Assembly (NCBI GenBank): GCA_021158265.1
Contig: JAGGUY010000037.1
Coordinates: forward strand, 1 to 38,234
Length of the DNA stretch: 38,234 nucleotides
Source of the DNA: Thermoprotei archaeon
GTDB lineage: Archaea; Thermoproteota; Thermoprotei_A; EX4484-217-1
Reading direction: 5' to 3'
Shown here: positions 31,278-38,234 of the stretch, one piece after another
How the letters are laid out: each line of letters starts with the position of its first letter
Numbering within the stretch: position 1 is the first letter of the stretch
The notes under the pieces: generated by a model
What the model saw: the letters and a program-made list of their open reading frames with translations, nothing else
What the model was told of the DNA's origin: nothing
Databases searched by the model: none
Program-made: the position numbers and the translations under genes

Positions 31278-32162
31278 GTGGGGATCTCCCATTTCGCATA
31301 TAGCATTCTCAGAAACACTTTCATTTTCAAAGGATTTTTTAAATATCTTTCATGGCTTGAGCCGTATCTTGTGTATTCAGGCATTCAAATGCCACTTAGA
31401 AGATATGTAGCGCTAATTTCATTTATAACAATCTCGGTATTCATAGTGTCAATGCCTTTATTTGTAATTGTTCATTTTATTTTCTTAAAATACAACTTAA
31501 CATTTTCAATTATAGCTTCCTTAATACTTTCATTCATATTAACCATAATTACCCTTTCATTAATGATATATTTTCCAGTGTTTAAAGCGAAAAGTAGGCT
31601 TGAAGCTCTTGAGGCAAGGCTTCCATACATAATTTCGTACATGACTGTTCTATCTTATGCTGGAAGGAATCTTGAAAGTATTCTTGCTAAATTAGCTGAG
31701 AAAGGCGAGCTATTTGGAATGAAGGAGGATGCAACACGTATGCTAAGGAAGATATCTATTCTGGGTATGGATACTGCAAGAATGCTTTTAGAGGAAGCAA
31801 AGAACACCCCATCAATAATATGCTCTTCTCTTCTTGAAAGCTTAGCTGGAATTGTTGAAACAGGTAAAGGGTTAAGTGAATTTTTAGAGCAAGAGCTAAC
31901 TAATGTTTTAAGGGCAAGAGAAGCTAAAATGCGTGAGGTACTTAACTCTCTTTCTGTATTCATGGAGCTTTTCGTTAGCCTCGTAGTTGTTATGCCGTTA
32001 GTTTTAACAATAATGCTTTCAATAATGGCTACTCTTGGAGGCCGAGGGTTACCTATAAATCCCATGCAATTGCTGTTCCTAATACACTTCATAATAACCC
32101 CTACTTTAGCTATAATAATAGTGATAATGATTGACTCGTTAATATCGAAGATTTCAGCATAG
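31278..32162 (+). CDS. T2SSF/TadB-like platform membrane protein 1
   Basis: 294 residues with one T2SSF domain. Two N-terminal transmembrane segments (~41-64, 71-98), a cytosolic helical bundle (LPYIISYMTVLSYAGRNLES, then SLLESLAGIVETGKGLSEFL) and two C-terminal transmembrane segments (~224-248, 263-290). It anchors the secretion ATPase to the membrane. The archaellum ArlJ and Aap platform proteins usually have two T2SSF domains in one chain of ~500 residues; here they are two genes. GTG start 31278, with GGAGGGTG inside the end of the ATPase gene eight bases upstream. Confidence 0.8.
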   Translation: MGISHFAYSILRNTFIFKGFFKYLSWLEPYLVYSGIQMPLRRYVALISFITISVFIVSMPLFVIVHFIFLKYNLTFSIIASLILSFILTIITLSLMIYFPVFKAKSRLEALEARLPYIISYMTVLSYAGRNLESILAKLAEKGELFGMKEDATRMLRKISILGMDTARMLLEEAKNTPSIICSSLLESLAGIVETGKGLSEFLEQELTNVLRAREAKMREVLNSLSVFMELFVSLVVVMPLVLTIMLSIMATLGGRGLPINPMQLLFLIHFIITPTLAIIIVIMIDSLISKISA

Positions 32163-32179
32163 CGGAGGTTAAAGGCGTA

Positions 32180-33127
32180 ATGAAAAGAAAGATGAGAAGG
32201 AAAATAAAAACTAGGCAAACAACAAAAGAGCTAATAATTTTGCTTGGATCATCAATTACCTCGCTTATTTTACTCTTCTTAGCGCTATTTGTCTTCAAAG
32301 TTTTAAAAAACATAAAGACACTAATAATGCCAGGACCGGTACCTATAATCCTACCCTACAATGTGGGCTTCATAAATTTAATGGTGCTTTTCATACTTAC
32401 CCTCATAACACCATATGCTGTATACAAGTACATGCTCTTTAGGAGGAAGAAACGTGTTGAAATGCTAATGCCCATACTACTGTACGATTTAGCAGGACTT
32501 GTTAGAGCAGGACATACTGTACCCAAGGCGTTAGAGATAGAGTTAGAGAAAGACCTGGGACCACTTAACGAGCTCTTAGAGAAAGCTCTCATAAGAATAA
32601 CTTTAGGAGATGATGTTTCACGAGCTTTAAGCGAAACATTCAAAGACCAAACGATAGTTACTAGGAGGTTTATTGAAACCATAGCTGAAGCTCATGAAAG
32701 TGGAGGTAGAGCAGCACAAGTATTAATGGAAGCTTCAATGCATGCATCAAGACTTCAAGCTTTCGAAGAGGAGAGAAAACGTAACATGAAGGTTTATGTT
32801 TCAATAATCTATGCTGCAATATTAATTTTCCTTGTTTCTTCAGCCTTTCTCTTATTCTTTAATGCTGCTCTCTATGAAGAAGCTGCTCGTAAAGGGGCTA
32901 TGGGCACCTTCATAACTCTCTTTCTTAGACCTGACCAACTTAAGGGAATACTTTATTATGCAACAATATTCATAACTATTCCTTCAAGCATAGCTATCGG
33001 GAAGATAAGGTCCGGCTATGCTGTTGAAGGGTTAATACATATGGCTATATTATTGACTATAGTTATGGTGTTCTACACGTTTGTAGACTATATGGTTCAA
33101 TTAATGCTTAAAACTATGATTTTTTAG
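32180..33127 (+). CDS. T2SSF/TadC-like platform membrane protein 2
   Basis: 315 residues with one T2SSF domain: N-terminal membrane segments (~15-40, 60-86), cytosolic bundle (LLYDLAGLVRAGHTVPKALE, FIETIAEAHESGGRAAQVL) and three C-terminal segments (~205-232, 258-278, 288-309). Together with the preceding gene it would make a two-chain platform, as TadB and TadC do. ATG with GGAGG about 12 bases upstream. It ends the operon; no pilin-like gene with a class III signal peptide and no prepilin peptidase is seen in the window. The 3' end overlaps the convergent zinc-ribbon gene by 14 bases. Confidence 0.82.
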   Translation: MKRKMRRKIKTRQTTKELIILLGSSITSLILLFLALFVFKVLKNIKTLIMPGPVPIILPYNVGFINLMVLFILTLITPYAVYKYMLFRRKKRVEMLMPILLYDLAGLVRAGHTVPKALEIELEKDLGPLNELLEKALIRITLGDDVSRALSETFKDQTIVTRRFIETIAEAHESGGRAAQVLMEASMHASRLQAFEEERKRNMKVYVSIIYAAILIFLVSSAFLLFFNAALYEEAARKGAMGTFITLFLRPDQLKGILYYATIFITIPSSIAIGKIRSGYAVEGLIHMAILLTIVMVFYTFVDYMVQLMLKTMIF

Positions 33128-34136
33128 ATCGTATTTTAGAGGCAATATTTCTTACGACATTCAGAACGTTATTTATTATCTCTTCTATGCTTCCGCCATG
33201 AACCAAGTTTATTCCTTGGCTTGAAGCTACCCTTATAACATTCTCTGAAATTTTGTTGGAAACATAAACATATTGTATCCCTGGGAAGTCCATGTACTTA
33301 GCTATGTGTGCTAATAAATCAGTAACTTGTGTTTCATCGCCGGATGAAGGTCTATAGTCTATGCTGATTATTGGGGTTCCGTTACTCTTAATTACTATGT
33401 CAAATCTATGATTTACTCCAGAAATACCTTTTAATTCAACATTCGTTTCAGTTTCAAATCCTGCTTTTCTTAAAGCTACAAACATGAGTTTTCTTACAAG
33501 ATCTCCCGATGTAATAAGTTCTGTGCCTTTATCTGTTATTTTGAACATATATACTGGCTTATAGTTGGCTGTTAGAATATCGAATGTAGTATTGCAGTTT
33601 CTACATATGAATTCGATTTTAGGCCTATCTGCTCTACGTCCACAATCTAAACATTCAAATATTTCACCTAAAATTCTATAGTCTACATCGAGTTCTCTTA
33701 GTCTGATTCCACAATTAGGGCAAACAAGCATTTCCTTGCCTTTCTCAAATACTCTTTTAAACCTTATTTCGGTATCCACATAACCACACGTTATGTGCTG
33801 TATTATGCTTGTTCTAACCATGTTTATTGAGTTGCATGATGGACATTTATACCTTGTTCCGACATGTATGCTACCACATTTGGGGCATTCAATAACTCTA
33901 TCAACTATTTCTCTTTCAATAAATTTTAGGTCTATAAGTTTCTCTATTTTCTCTGACCACTCGGGAAAGTTTTTTAGCTCGGGATATTCAATGCCTTTCT
34001 CAAGATGTATTATGGGTTTTATTTCTCTCCTATTAACCATAATCTCTAGTATTCTAAGCAGAACAGGGTCTTCGAGAAGCTTCTCAGCAAGAGCAGTTAT
34101 GTCTATGGTCTCTTTTGCTTCAACAGCTTCGGACAA
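33114..34136 (-). CDS. multi-zinc-ribbon protein (TackOD1-like) with C-terminal nuclease-like domain
   Basis: 340 residues. An N-terminal helical region (~1-90) is followed by a run of cysteine pairs: ECPKCGS, KCPSCNS, TCGY, VCPNCGIRL with DVDYRILGEIFECLDCG, and ICRNCN. The order resembles the TACK-lineage output domain TackOD1. The C-terminal ~120 residues (GVNHRFDIVIKSNGTPIISI, DYRPSSGDETQVTDLLAHI) look like a restriction-endonuclease fold with FD and IDYR where D and ExK would stand; this part is my inference. The start is TTG 34136, seven bases after GGTG. It is convergent with the pilus-like operon, not part of it. Regulatory role possible; function unknown. Confidence 0.6.
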   Translation of the reverse strand: MSEAVEAKETIDITALAEKLLEDPVLLRILEIMVNRREIKPIIHLEKGIEYPELKNFPEWSEKIEKLIDLKFIEREIVDRVIECPKCGSIHVGTRYKCPSCNSINMVRTSIIQHITCGYVDTEIRFKRVFEKGKEMLVCPNCGIRLRELDVDYRILGEIFECLDCGRRADRPKIEFICRNCNTTFDILTANYKPVYMFKITDKGTELITSGDLVRKLMFVALRKAGFETETNVELKGISGVNHRFDIVIKSNGTPIISIDYRPSSGDETQVTDLLAHIAKYMDFPGIQYVYVSNKISENVIRVASSQGINLVHGGSIEEIINNVLNVVRNIASKIRSKKS

Positions 34137-34246
34137 GTGTTAGCACCTTTATTTTTTAGCACTTGCTTTTCGGTAAATGCCGTGTTTCTTTAGTATCTAA
34201 ACTTTTTAATAAAATTGTTCCCAACGAGAACTATGCTTCAAGTAGG

Positions 34247-34690
34247 TTAATAGTTTCTCGCTCTATGCTTATATGTTTTGTCGAAACCTATTATGTGTAT
34301 AACTGTGTAACCTTGTTTTACAAGAGTATCTGATATGAATCTTCTATGGCATTTGAACCAGAGCTTTTCAGAACACATTATTGCAACATTGTGCTTACTG
34401 CTGTTAATAATTCTTTTTAACTTCTCTATGCCCTTTACATATTCCTCTGTGTTCATGTAGTGCTTGTATCCACCACTTCTAAACCCTCCTAATTCCTTAC
34501 CAAGCCAAATATATGAGATACCTTCCATTAGGAGGGTTTTGGATAGGTTGTTTCTTTCGAAGTGAGGGTATTTTTTACTTGTAGGAAATCTTCTAACATC
34601 AATTACTGTGCCTATATTGTAATGTTTAAGTAATCTAATGAATTCATCTATACTTCTATTAGAGTGTCCTACTGTATAAACGATCTTTAC
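34247..34690 (-). CDS. DUF488 family protein, start codon degraded or non-standard
   Basis: 147 residues. Full DUF488 pattern: KIVYTVGHSNRSIDEFIRLL at the N-terminus, TVIDVRRFPTSKKYPHF, ISYIWLGKELGGFRSGGY, and NVAIMCSEKLWFKCHRRFIS (catalytic-looking Cys/CHRR). DUF488 function is unknown. The first in-frame ATG (34528) would remove the conserved N-terminus. Upstream codons hold no ATG, GTG or TTG; GTA at 34690 is six bases after GGTGA (34701-34697) and lies where family members start, one base from GTG. The overlapping ATG at 34692 meets TAA at once. It may be a pseudogene by start loss, a non-standard start, or a sequence error. Confidence 0.65.
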   Translation of the reverse strand, partial: VKIVYTVGHSNRSIDEFIRLLKHYNIGTVIDVRRFPTSKKYPHFERNNLSKTLLMEGISYIWLGKELGGFRSGGYKHYMNTEEYVKGIEKLKRIINSSKHNVAIMCSEKLWFKCHRRFISDTLVKQGYTVIHIIGFDKTYKHRARNY

Positions 34691-34779
34691 ATGTACTCAC
34701 CATAATGTTTTATTATTTTCTGAGGATATTAATGATTTTTGAGGCTAAATGTTCTCTATTTCATGAGGAAGTATGGGTC

Positions 34780-35265
34780 ATGGTGAAATCTAAAGGAAAA
34801 TTTACTATTAGAAAAGCTACGATTAACGATATAGATAAGGTTATCTACATAAATAGGGTTTCTCTTCCTGAAAATTACACTAGGTATTTCTTTGTAGAAC
34901 ACCTTAACAAGTGGTCTAACGCATTTTATGTTGCAGAGGTTGACGGAGAAGTTGTAGGTTACGTTATGTCACGTGTTGAGCTGGGATGGGGTATTACGAA
35001 GCTTGGACTTGTGAAGAAAGGGCATATTGTCTCTCTGGCTGTTCTCGAGAAGTATAGGCGTAAAGGCATAGGAACAGCTCTTATGAAAGCTGCCTTAGAG
35101 GGGTTAAAAAACTATGGTGTTAAGGAAGTATATCTTGAAGTTAGGGTTTCAAACACACCAGCAATAAGGCTTTATGAGAAACTCGGCTTTGTTAAGAAGA
35201 GAATAATTCCCTCATACTACTTAGACGGAGAAGATGCATACCTTATGGTTAAACCTATTCAGTAA
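34780..35265 (+). CDS. RimI/Ard1-like N-terminal protein acetyltransferase
   Basis: 161 residues of the GNAT fold. Substrate loop PENYTRYFFVEHL, beta strands FYVAEVDGEVVGYVMSRVE, HIVSLAVLEKYRRKGIGTAL with the acetyl-CoA pyrophosphate loop RRKGIG, VYLEVRVSNTPAIRLYEKLG (family hallmark), and YYLDGEDAYLM. Archaeal members acetylate protein N-termini with broad specificity. I prefer ATG 34780 because the fold begins right after it and TATA-like GGCTAAAT (34743-34750) predicts a start near 34772; a longer frame to 34705 has a hydrophobic, unrelated extension. It is divergent from DUF488. Confidence 0.88.
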   Translation: MVKSKGKFTIRKATINDIDKVIYINRVSLPENYTRYFFVEHLNKWSNAFYVAEVDGEVVGYVMSRVELGWGITKLGLVKKGHIVSLAVLEKYRRKGIGTALMKAALEGLKNYGVKEVYLEVRVSNTPAIRLYEKLGFVKKRIIPSYYLDGEDAYLMVKPIQ

Positions 35266-35334
35266 TGCAAAGAACCCTAGATTTTTTAAACGAAACTTTG
35301 GAAAATAGACTTCTACGAAGAGGGAGGTACTGCT

Positions 35335-36066
35335 ATGTCCGAATCGAAATATGTTCTAGTAAGAATAAAAAGAGGCTTAATCAATGGACTTAAGGCAAAA
35401 TACTATGTTTTAGCTGCTGAAAAACCTGTTGAAGAACAATTCACAAACGAAAACCTTAGATTGGAGAGAATAGATCCACAAATAAATTTTGTATGGTGGG
35501 ATAAGCCTGCTCCAGAAATTCCGGCAGACTTCTTTGGTGTAGAATGGGAAGGCTTTCTTAGAGTAACTCAGGGAGGCCTCTACAGATTCTACCTACTCAC
35601 AGACGATGGCGCTAAACTATGGCTTAATGACGAATTAATAATTGATGCTTGGAAAGATCAAGCACCTACGGTCTACCATAGCGACCTATTAGGGCTAGGT
35701 GCAGGCTACCATAAGATCTTTGTTAGATTTTACAATAAATTCGCTTTCGGGGAGATAATTCTGGGATGGATAAGGCCTGATGGTGTAGCTGAAATTATTC
35801 CTCAAGAAAACTATGCTATTCCATCAGATACTAAAATAGTTGTTGAAGGAGTTACTGAAGGGTATCGTGTAGAATTTTGGAGCGGAGGTAAAATACTTGA
35901 AGCAGTAGCTAATAAGAAGAACAAGGCGATCCTAGATGCAACTAAGCTTGTGAAACCACAGGATGGATACTTTAAAATACTTACGCCTGATGGAAAACAT
36001 GTTTTCGAAAGCCCGGTTATAAGGGATGTATGGGGAGGAGATGTTTTCCAGCTAGGCGAAGGCTAG
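35335..36066 (+). CDS. PA14-domain protein without signal peptide
   Basis: 243 residues. A PA14 fold spans about residues 14-150: GLKAKYYVL, INFVWWDKPAPEIPADFFGV, GVEWEGFLRVTQGGLYRFYL, LTDDGAKLWLNDELIIDAW, and GYHKIFVRFYNK, ending in EIILGWIRPDG. The C-terminal ~90 residues form a second beta-rich domain with GYRVEFWSGGKIL and YFKILTPDGKHVF. PA14 domains usually bind carbohydrate outside the cell, but the N-terminus (MSESKYVLVRIKRG) has no signal peptide or membrane anchor, so the protein appears cytosolic. ATG with GGGAGGT six bases upstream. Ligand and role are unknown. Confidence 0.8.
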   Translation: MSESKYVLVRIKRGLINGLKAKYYVLAAEKPVEEQFTNENLRLERIDPQINFVWWDKPAPEIPADFFGVEWEGFLRVTQGGLYRFYLLTDDGAKLWLNDELIIDAWKDQAPTVYHSDLLGLGAGYHKIFVRFYNKFAFGEIILGWIRPDGVAEIIPQENYAIPSDTKIVVEGVTEGYRVEFWSGGKILEAVANKKNKAILDATKLVKPQDGYFKILTPDGKHVFESPVIRDVWGGDVFQLGEG

Positions 36067-36095
36067 CACAGAATTTAAATCCACCTCATCTATGC

Positions 36096-36104
36096 TTTTA
36101 AATT
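36096..36104 (+). promoter_or_regulatory. TATA box for the 36123 gene
   Basis: TTTTAAATT lies about 23 bases before the GTG at 36123, pointing to a leaderless transcript. Confidence 0.35.
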
Positions 36105-36122
36105 TCCAGACTTAACTAGTGG

Positions 36123-36458
36123 GTGTTTAGGAAAGTGAAAGGTAGGGATGCTATCGAAGTTAAGAAAACGTTGGGAATAATAATTTCTGATTCTAAATTG
36201 ACAGTTCTAGGCTTCAGTATAAGTGAGGCTTTCGAATATGTGGAGAAAATTTGGGAGAAATTAAAGAAGGAAATACCGGAAAGCCTGTGGAATAAGATTA
36301 CTGTTGAAGTTTCCGGCATAAGCAATTTAGGAAATAAAATGTCATTTAAGTGGAGCGTAACAATAGACACTAATGGTGAAAACGAGGTTTTCGAAGATTT
36401 ACTCCTAATGCTTACTGAAAATAACTTCTTCGTTAAAGGCGATATAGAAATAATATAG
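36123..36458 (+). CDS. small protein, unknown
   Basis: 111 residues, no family recognised. Predicted alpha/beta: strand LGIIISDSKLTVLGF, helix SEAFEYVEKIWEKLKKEIP, strands KITVEVSGIS and MSFKWSVTIDT, helix VFEDLLLMLTEN, strand FFVKGDIEII. No metal site, membrane segment or signal peptide. GTG 36123 is at the predicted transcription start; GTG 36135 would also be possible. It lies upstream of the HD hydrolase with an 83-base gap that contains its own TATA-like GGTTTAAGTTTAAAAG (36481-36496), so it is probably transcribed separately. Confidence 0.65.
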   Translation: MFRKVKGRDAIEVKKTLGIIISDSKLTVLGFSISEAFEYVEKIWEKLKKEIPESLWNKITVEVSGISNLGNKMSFKWSVTIDTNGENEVFEDLLLMLTENNFFVKGDIEII

Positions 36459-36541
36459 GGTTACAGTGTTTTACAACACAAGGTTTAAGTTTAAAAGCAG
36501 TATAGAGCTTTTCTTGAAGAAATATCGAGGTATATTAAACT

Positions 36542-38005
36542 ATGGTTATTACAAGCATACTTAAGCTTAAGTGGGGCTTTATAAGGGATCCAATTTATAA
36601 TTACATACCTTTCATAAAGGAAGTTGAAGGCAGAATTATAGATACACCATATGTTCAAAGACTTAGAAGAATACATCAACTCCAAATTGCTCACTACATA
36701 TATCCTGGAGCTGACCATAAAAGGTTTCAGCATAGCTTGGGCGTAATGCACTTAGCTGGATTATTTAGTGAACACTTACTTTCAACTGCTGTAGCGCTTG
36801 AGGGAGAAAATGTTCTTGAAGGTTTTTCCCTTCAGGAATTAATTGAAGCCTCTAGAATTGCAGGATTACTCCACGATGTAGGGCATGGGCCTTACAGTCA
36901 CTCTTTTGAAGACTCTGTTCTTTTGAAAAGTGATGTTCTCAAAAAGGAGGGGTTAAACGATCATGAAAAAGTAGGTGTTGCACTAATAAAATACACTGAT
37001 CTAGGAAGTTTAATAGATAAAATAGGTAAAGAATACGGGTTCGATAATCTTTATGATTTAGTATTAAAGCTTCTAGAACATTACAATCCAACATATCCTA
37101 ACATTATTAAATTACTTCAGAAGGTTGTCAAGAACTGGATTTACCCCGCAGACATTATGGACTTCCTCATTAGAGATAGTTATTATGCTGGAACTAAGGA
37201 GTATGGCACAATAGACTACTATAGGCTGATATTCTACAGTTATCCATATAAGGACCTAATAGTTCTTGATGAGAAAAACATTAACACGCTAAGAAGTTTT
37301 CTGCAAAGTAGGCAGTACATGTTTGAAACAGTTTACTTACATCCTATTTGTAGATCATTTGAACATACAATACAGTTAATGTTAAGCCATGCTAAGGAGG
37401 CTCTCGATTTAGAAGGTCGTGTACTAAGTATTAAGGAAGGTAAGCCTGAACGCTACTTAGAGCTTGATGATTACTCCATACTATATATGATAAGGTCTTT
37501 AAACAATAATTCTGAAGATGTAAAGAAAGCTAAGCAGTATGCTGAAGACATAATTAATCGTAGAAAAAGATGGAAACCTGTAGGTAAACCCTATGAGATA
37601 TCTTTACCTGCACATAATGCTCCATTCTTCTATAAGTTTGGAGACCCAGCTATTGCTGCTAAGGAAATAATGAGGGTTCTTAGAGAACACTTAATAGATA
37701 GGGGATTTAAAGAATTCGTAGACGACTTCTGGATAGACCACAACATGAGGAGGACATTACCTGCTCTACCATATCCTCTACATTTCATTCATTTAGCGAG
37801 AAAACTAGAGGGAACAATAAAAATTGTTGATGGTATACCACTATCTAAAATTCTTGAGGATGCAGGTCTTCAACCTAAAATTACCTACACAGTCTATGGG
37901 CCCATAAACATTTTGAAAGATTTTGAGAAAAGAAAGGCTTTGGAAGAGATAATTCATAACGTCTTTATCGAAGTCTTCGGTACTACACCGGGAGTAACTA
38001 TGTAG
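36542..38005 (+). CDS. HD-domain phosphohydrolase (SAMHD1/dGTPase-like)
   Basis: 487 residues. HD metal ligands H64 (FQHSLGVMH), H111-D112 (LLHDVGHGPYSHSFE, with H115) and D204 (YPADIMDFLIRDSYYAG) are in the order and spacing of SAMHD1-type enzymes. The opening RDPIYNYIPF and IIDTPYVQRLRRIHQLQIA are also typical. Family members cut dNTPs to deoxynucleoside and triphosphate, though many archaeal ones are untested. The C-terminal ~200 residues include LPALPYPLHFIH and a charged helical part. ATG with GAGGT ten bases upstream. It ends 14 bases before a convergent ribbon-helix-helix gene. Confidence 0.88.
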   Translation: MVITSILKLKWGFIRDPIYNYIPFIKEVEGRIIDTPYVQRLRRIHQLQIAHYIYPGADHKRFQHSLGVMHLAGLFSEHLLSTAVALEGENVLEGFSLQELIEASRIAGLLHDVGHGPYSHSFEDSVLLKSDVLKKEGLNDHEKVGVALIKYTDLGSLIDKIGKEYGFDNLYDLVLKLLEHYNPTYPNIIKLLQKVVKNWIYPADIMDFLIRDSYYAGTKEYGTIDYYRLIFYSYPYKDLIVLDEKNINTLRSFLQSRQYMFETVYLHPICRSFEHTIQLMLSHAKEALDLEGRVLSIKEGKPERYLELDDYSILYMIRSLNNNSEDVKKAKQYAEDIINRRKRWKPVGKPYEISLPAHNAPFFYKFGDPAIAAKEIMRVLREHLIDRGFKEFVDDFWIDHNMRRTLPALPYPLHFIHLARKLEGTIKIVDGIPLSKILEDAGLQPKITYTVYGPINILKDFEKRKALEEIIHNVFIEVFGTTPGVTM

Positions 38006-38019
38006 AAAAAATCTAGTGT

Positions 38020-38196
38020 TTAGACAACTATTCTAACTTTTTTTGACTTAGCTCTTCTGATTTTCTCTCGTTCCTCACGTAGCAATTCCATAAGGGCTTT
38101 TCTTATAACTTCGCTACGAGTTTCTCCTCTAAGCTCAGCATATTGGTCTATAAGCTCCAATAGTTCCTCCTCTATTTTAAAAGTAACTACTCTCAT
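38020..38196 (-). CDS. ribbon-helix-helix (CopG/MetJ-type) DNA-binding protein
   Basis: 58 residues, ATG 38196 to TAA 38022-38020. N-terminal strand [18 protein letters not shown], helix-turn [20 protein letters not shown] and a basic tail ([19 protein letters not shown]). The TFKI strand and RSEVIRKAL helix are the hallmark of ribbon-helix-helix repressors and antitoxins. GGAGG lies about nine bases before the ATG. The right edge of the window cuts its upstream region, so its operon partner, including any toxin, cannot be seen. Confidence 0.85.
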   Translation of the reverse strand: MRVVTFKIEEELLELIDQYAELRGETRSEVIRKALMELLREEREKIRRAKSKKVRIVV

Positions 38197-38234
38197 CGAA
38201 CCCCGCCTCCGTATTACTGATTGTATCGAGAGAA

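Noticed and set aside
31655-32218. Long open frame (187 codons) on the minus strand
   Set aside because: Antisense to the first platform protein, no ribosome binding site, and a protein composition typical of reverse-complement frames.

Overview
The window is AT-rich archaeal chromosome, almost certainly from a hyperthermophilic member of the TACK/Thermoproteota group. The evidence is a full-length reverse gyrase, a crenarchaeal-type single-stranded DNA-binding protein, archaeal TATA promoters (often leaderless), GGTGA/GGAGG ribosome binding sites and C/D box sRNAs. I cannot name the genus. Genes are tightly packed on both strands, and five convergent pairs overlap at their 3' ends.

Layout: 1-4.3 kb holds a MobA-like nucleotidyltransferase, nicotinate phosphoribosyltransferase, a DtxR-type regulator and Sua5. 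4.4-9.3 kb holds a class V aminotransferase, a VTT/DedA membrane protein, a sugar-nucleotidyltransferase, an FrhB-like F420 oxidoreductase subunit and a DUF2192-like protein. 9.4-15.5 kb holds pyruvate kinase, reverse gyrase and an MBL-fold nuclease-like protein. 15.5-17.5 kb is a mobile-element island: an apparently intact tnpB with a structured 3' end, the inverted C-terminal remnant of a second tnpB, and an intact plus a truncated small AbrB/DUF2080-like gene. 17.6-23.6 kb holds cysS, then cofD-cofC, two tandem nucleotidyltransferase paralogues and cofE (coenzyme F420 synthesis). 23.6-28.0 kb holds an aminotransferase, a PhoU/AbrB regulator, a PF04008-type protein and an MgtC/DUF4010 membrane protein. 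28.0-28.8 kb holds ssb and a PqqD-like gene. 28.9-33.1 kb is a type IV pilus/archaellum-like module: a KaiC-like protein without Walker A, a secretion ATPase and two single-domain platform proteins. 33.1-38.2 kb holds a multi-zinc-ribbon protein, DUF488, a RimI-like acetyltransferase, a cytosolic PA14 protein, a small unknown, an HD phosphohydrolase and a ribbon-helix-helix protein.

The least expected content is non-coding. Three C/D box guide sRNAs are supported. One (4411-4468, +) is textbook in every box and spacing and occupies what looks like the 5' end of the aminotransferase frame, so that gene should start downstream. One (712-785, -) is antisense to the mobA 3' end and carries a guide complementary to the tRNA D-arm around G18. 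One (6352-6424, +) sits behind a palindromic TATA box that may serve both strands.

The F420 genes and the FrhB-like protein fit an organism that makes and uses F420. The pilus module has the order of archaellum genes arlH-arlI-arlJ, but arlJ is split in two and no pilin is present. Two clearly coding genes (20695 and 34690) lack any standard start codon at the position homology and ribosome binding sites demand; each is one base from a standard start.
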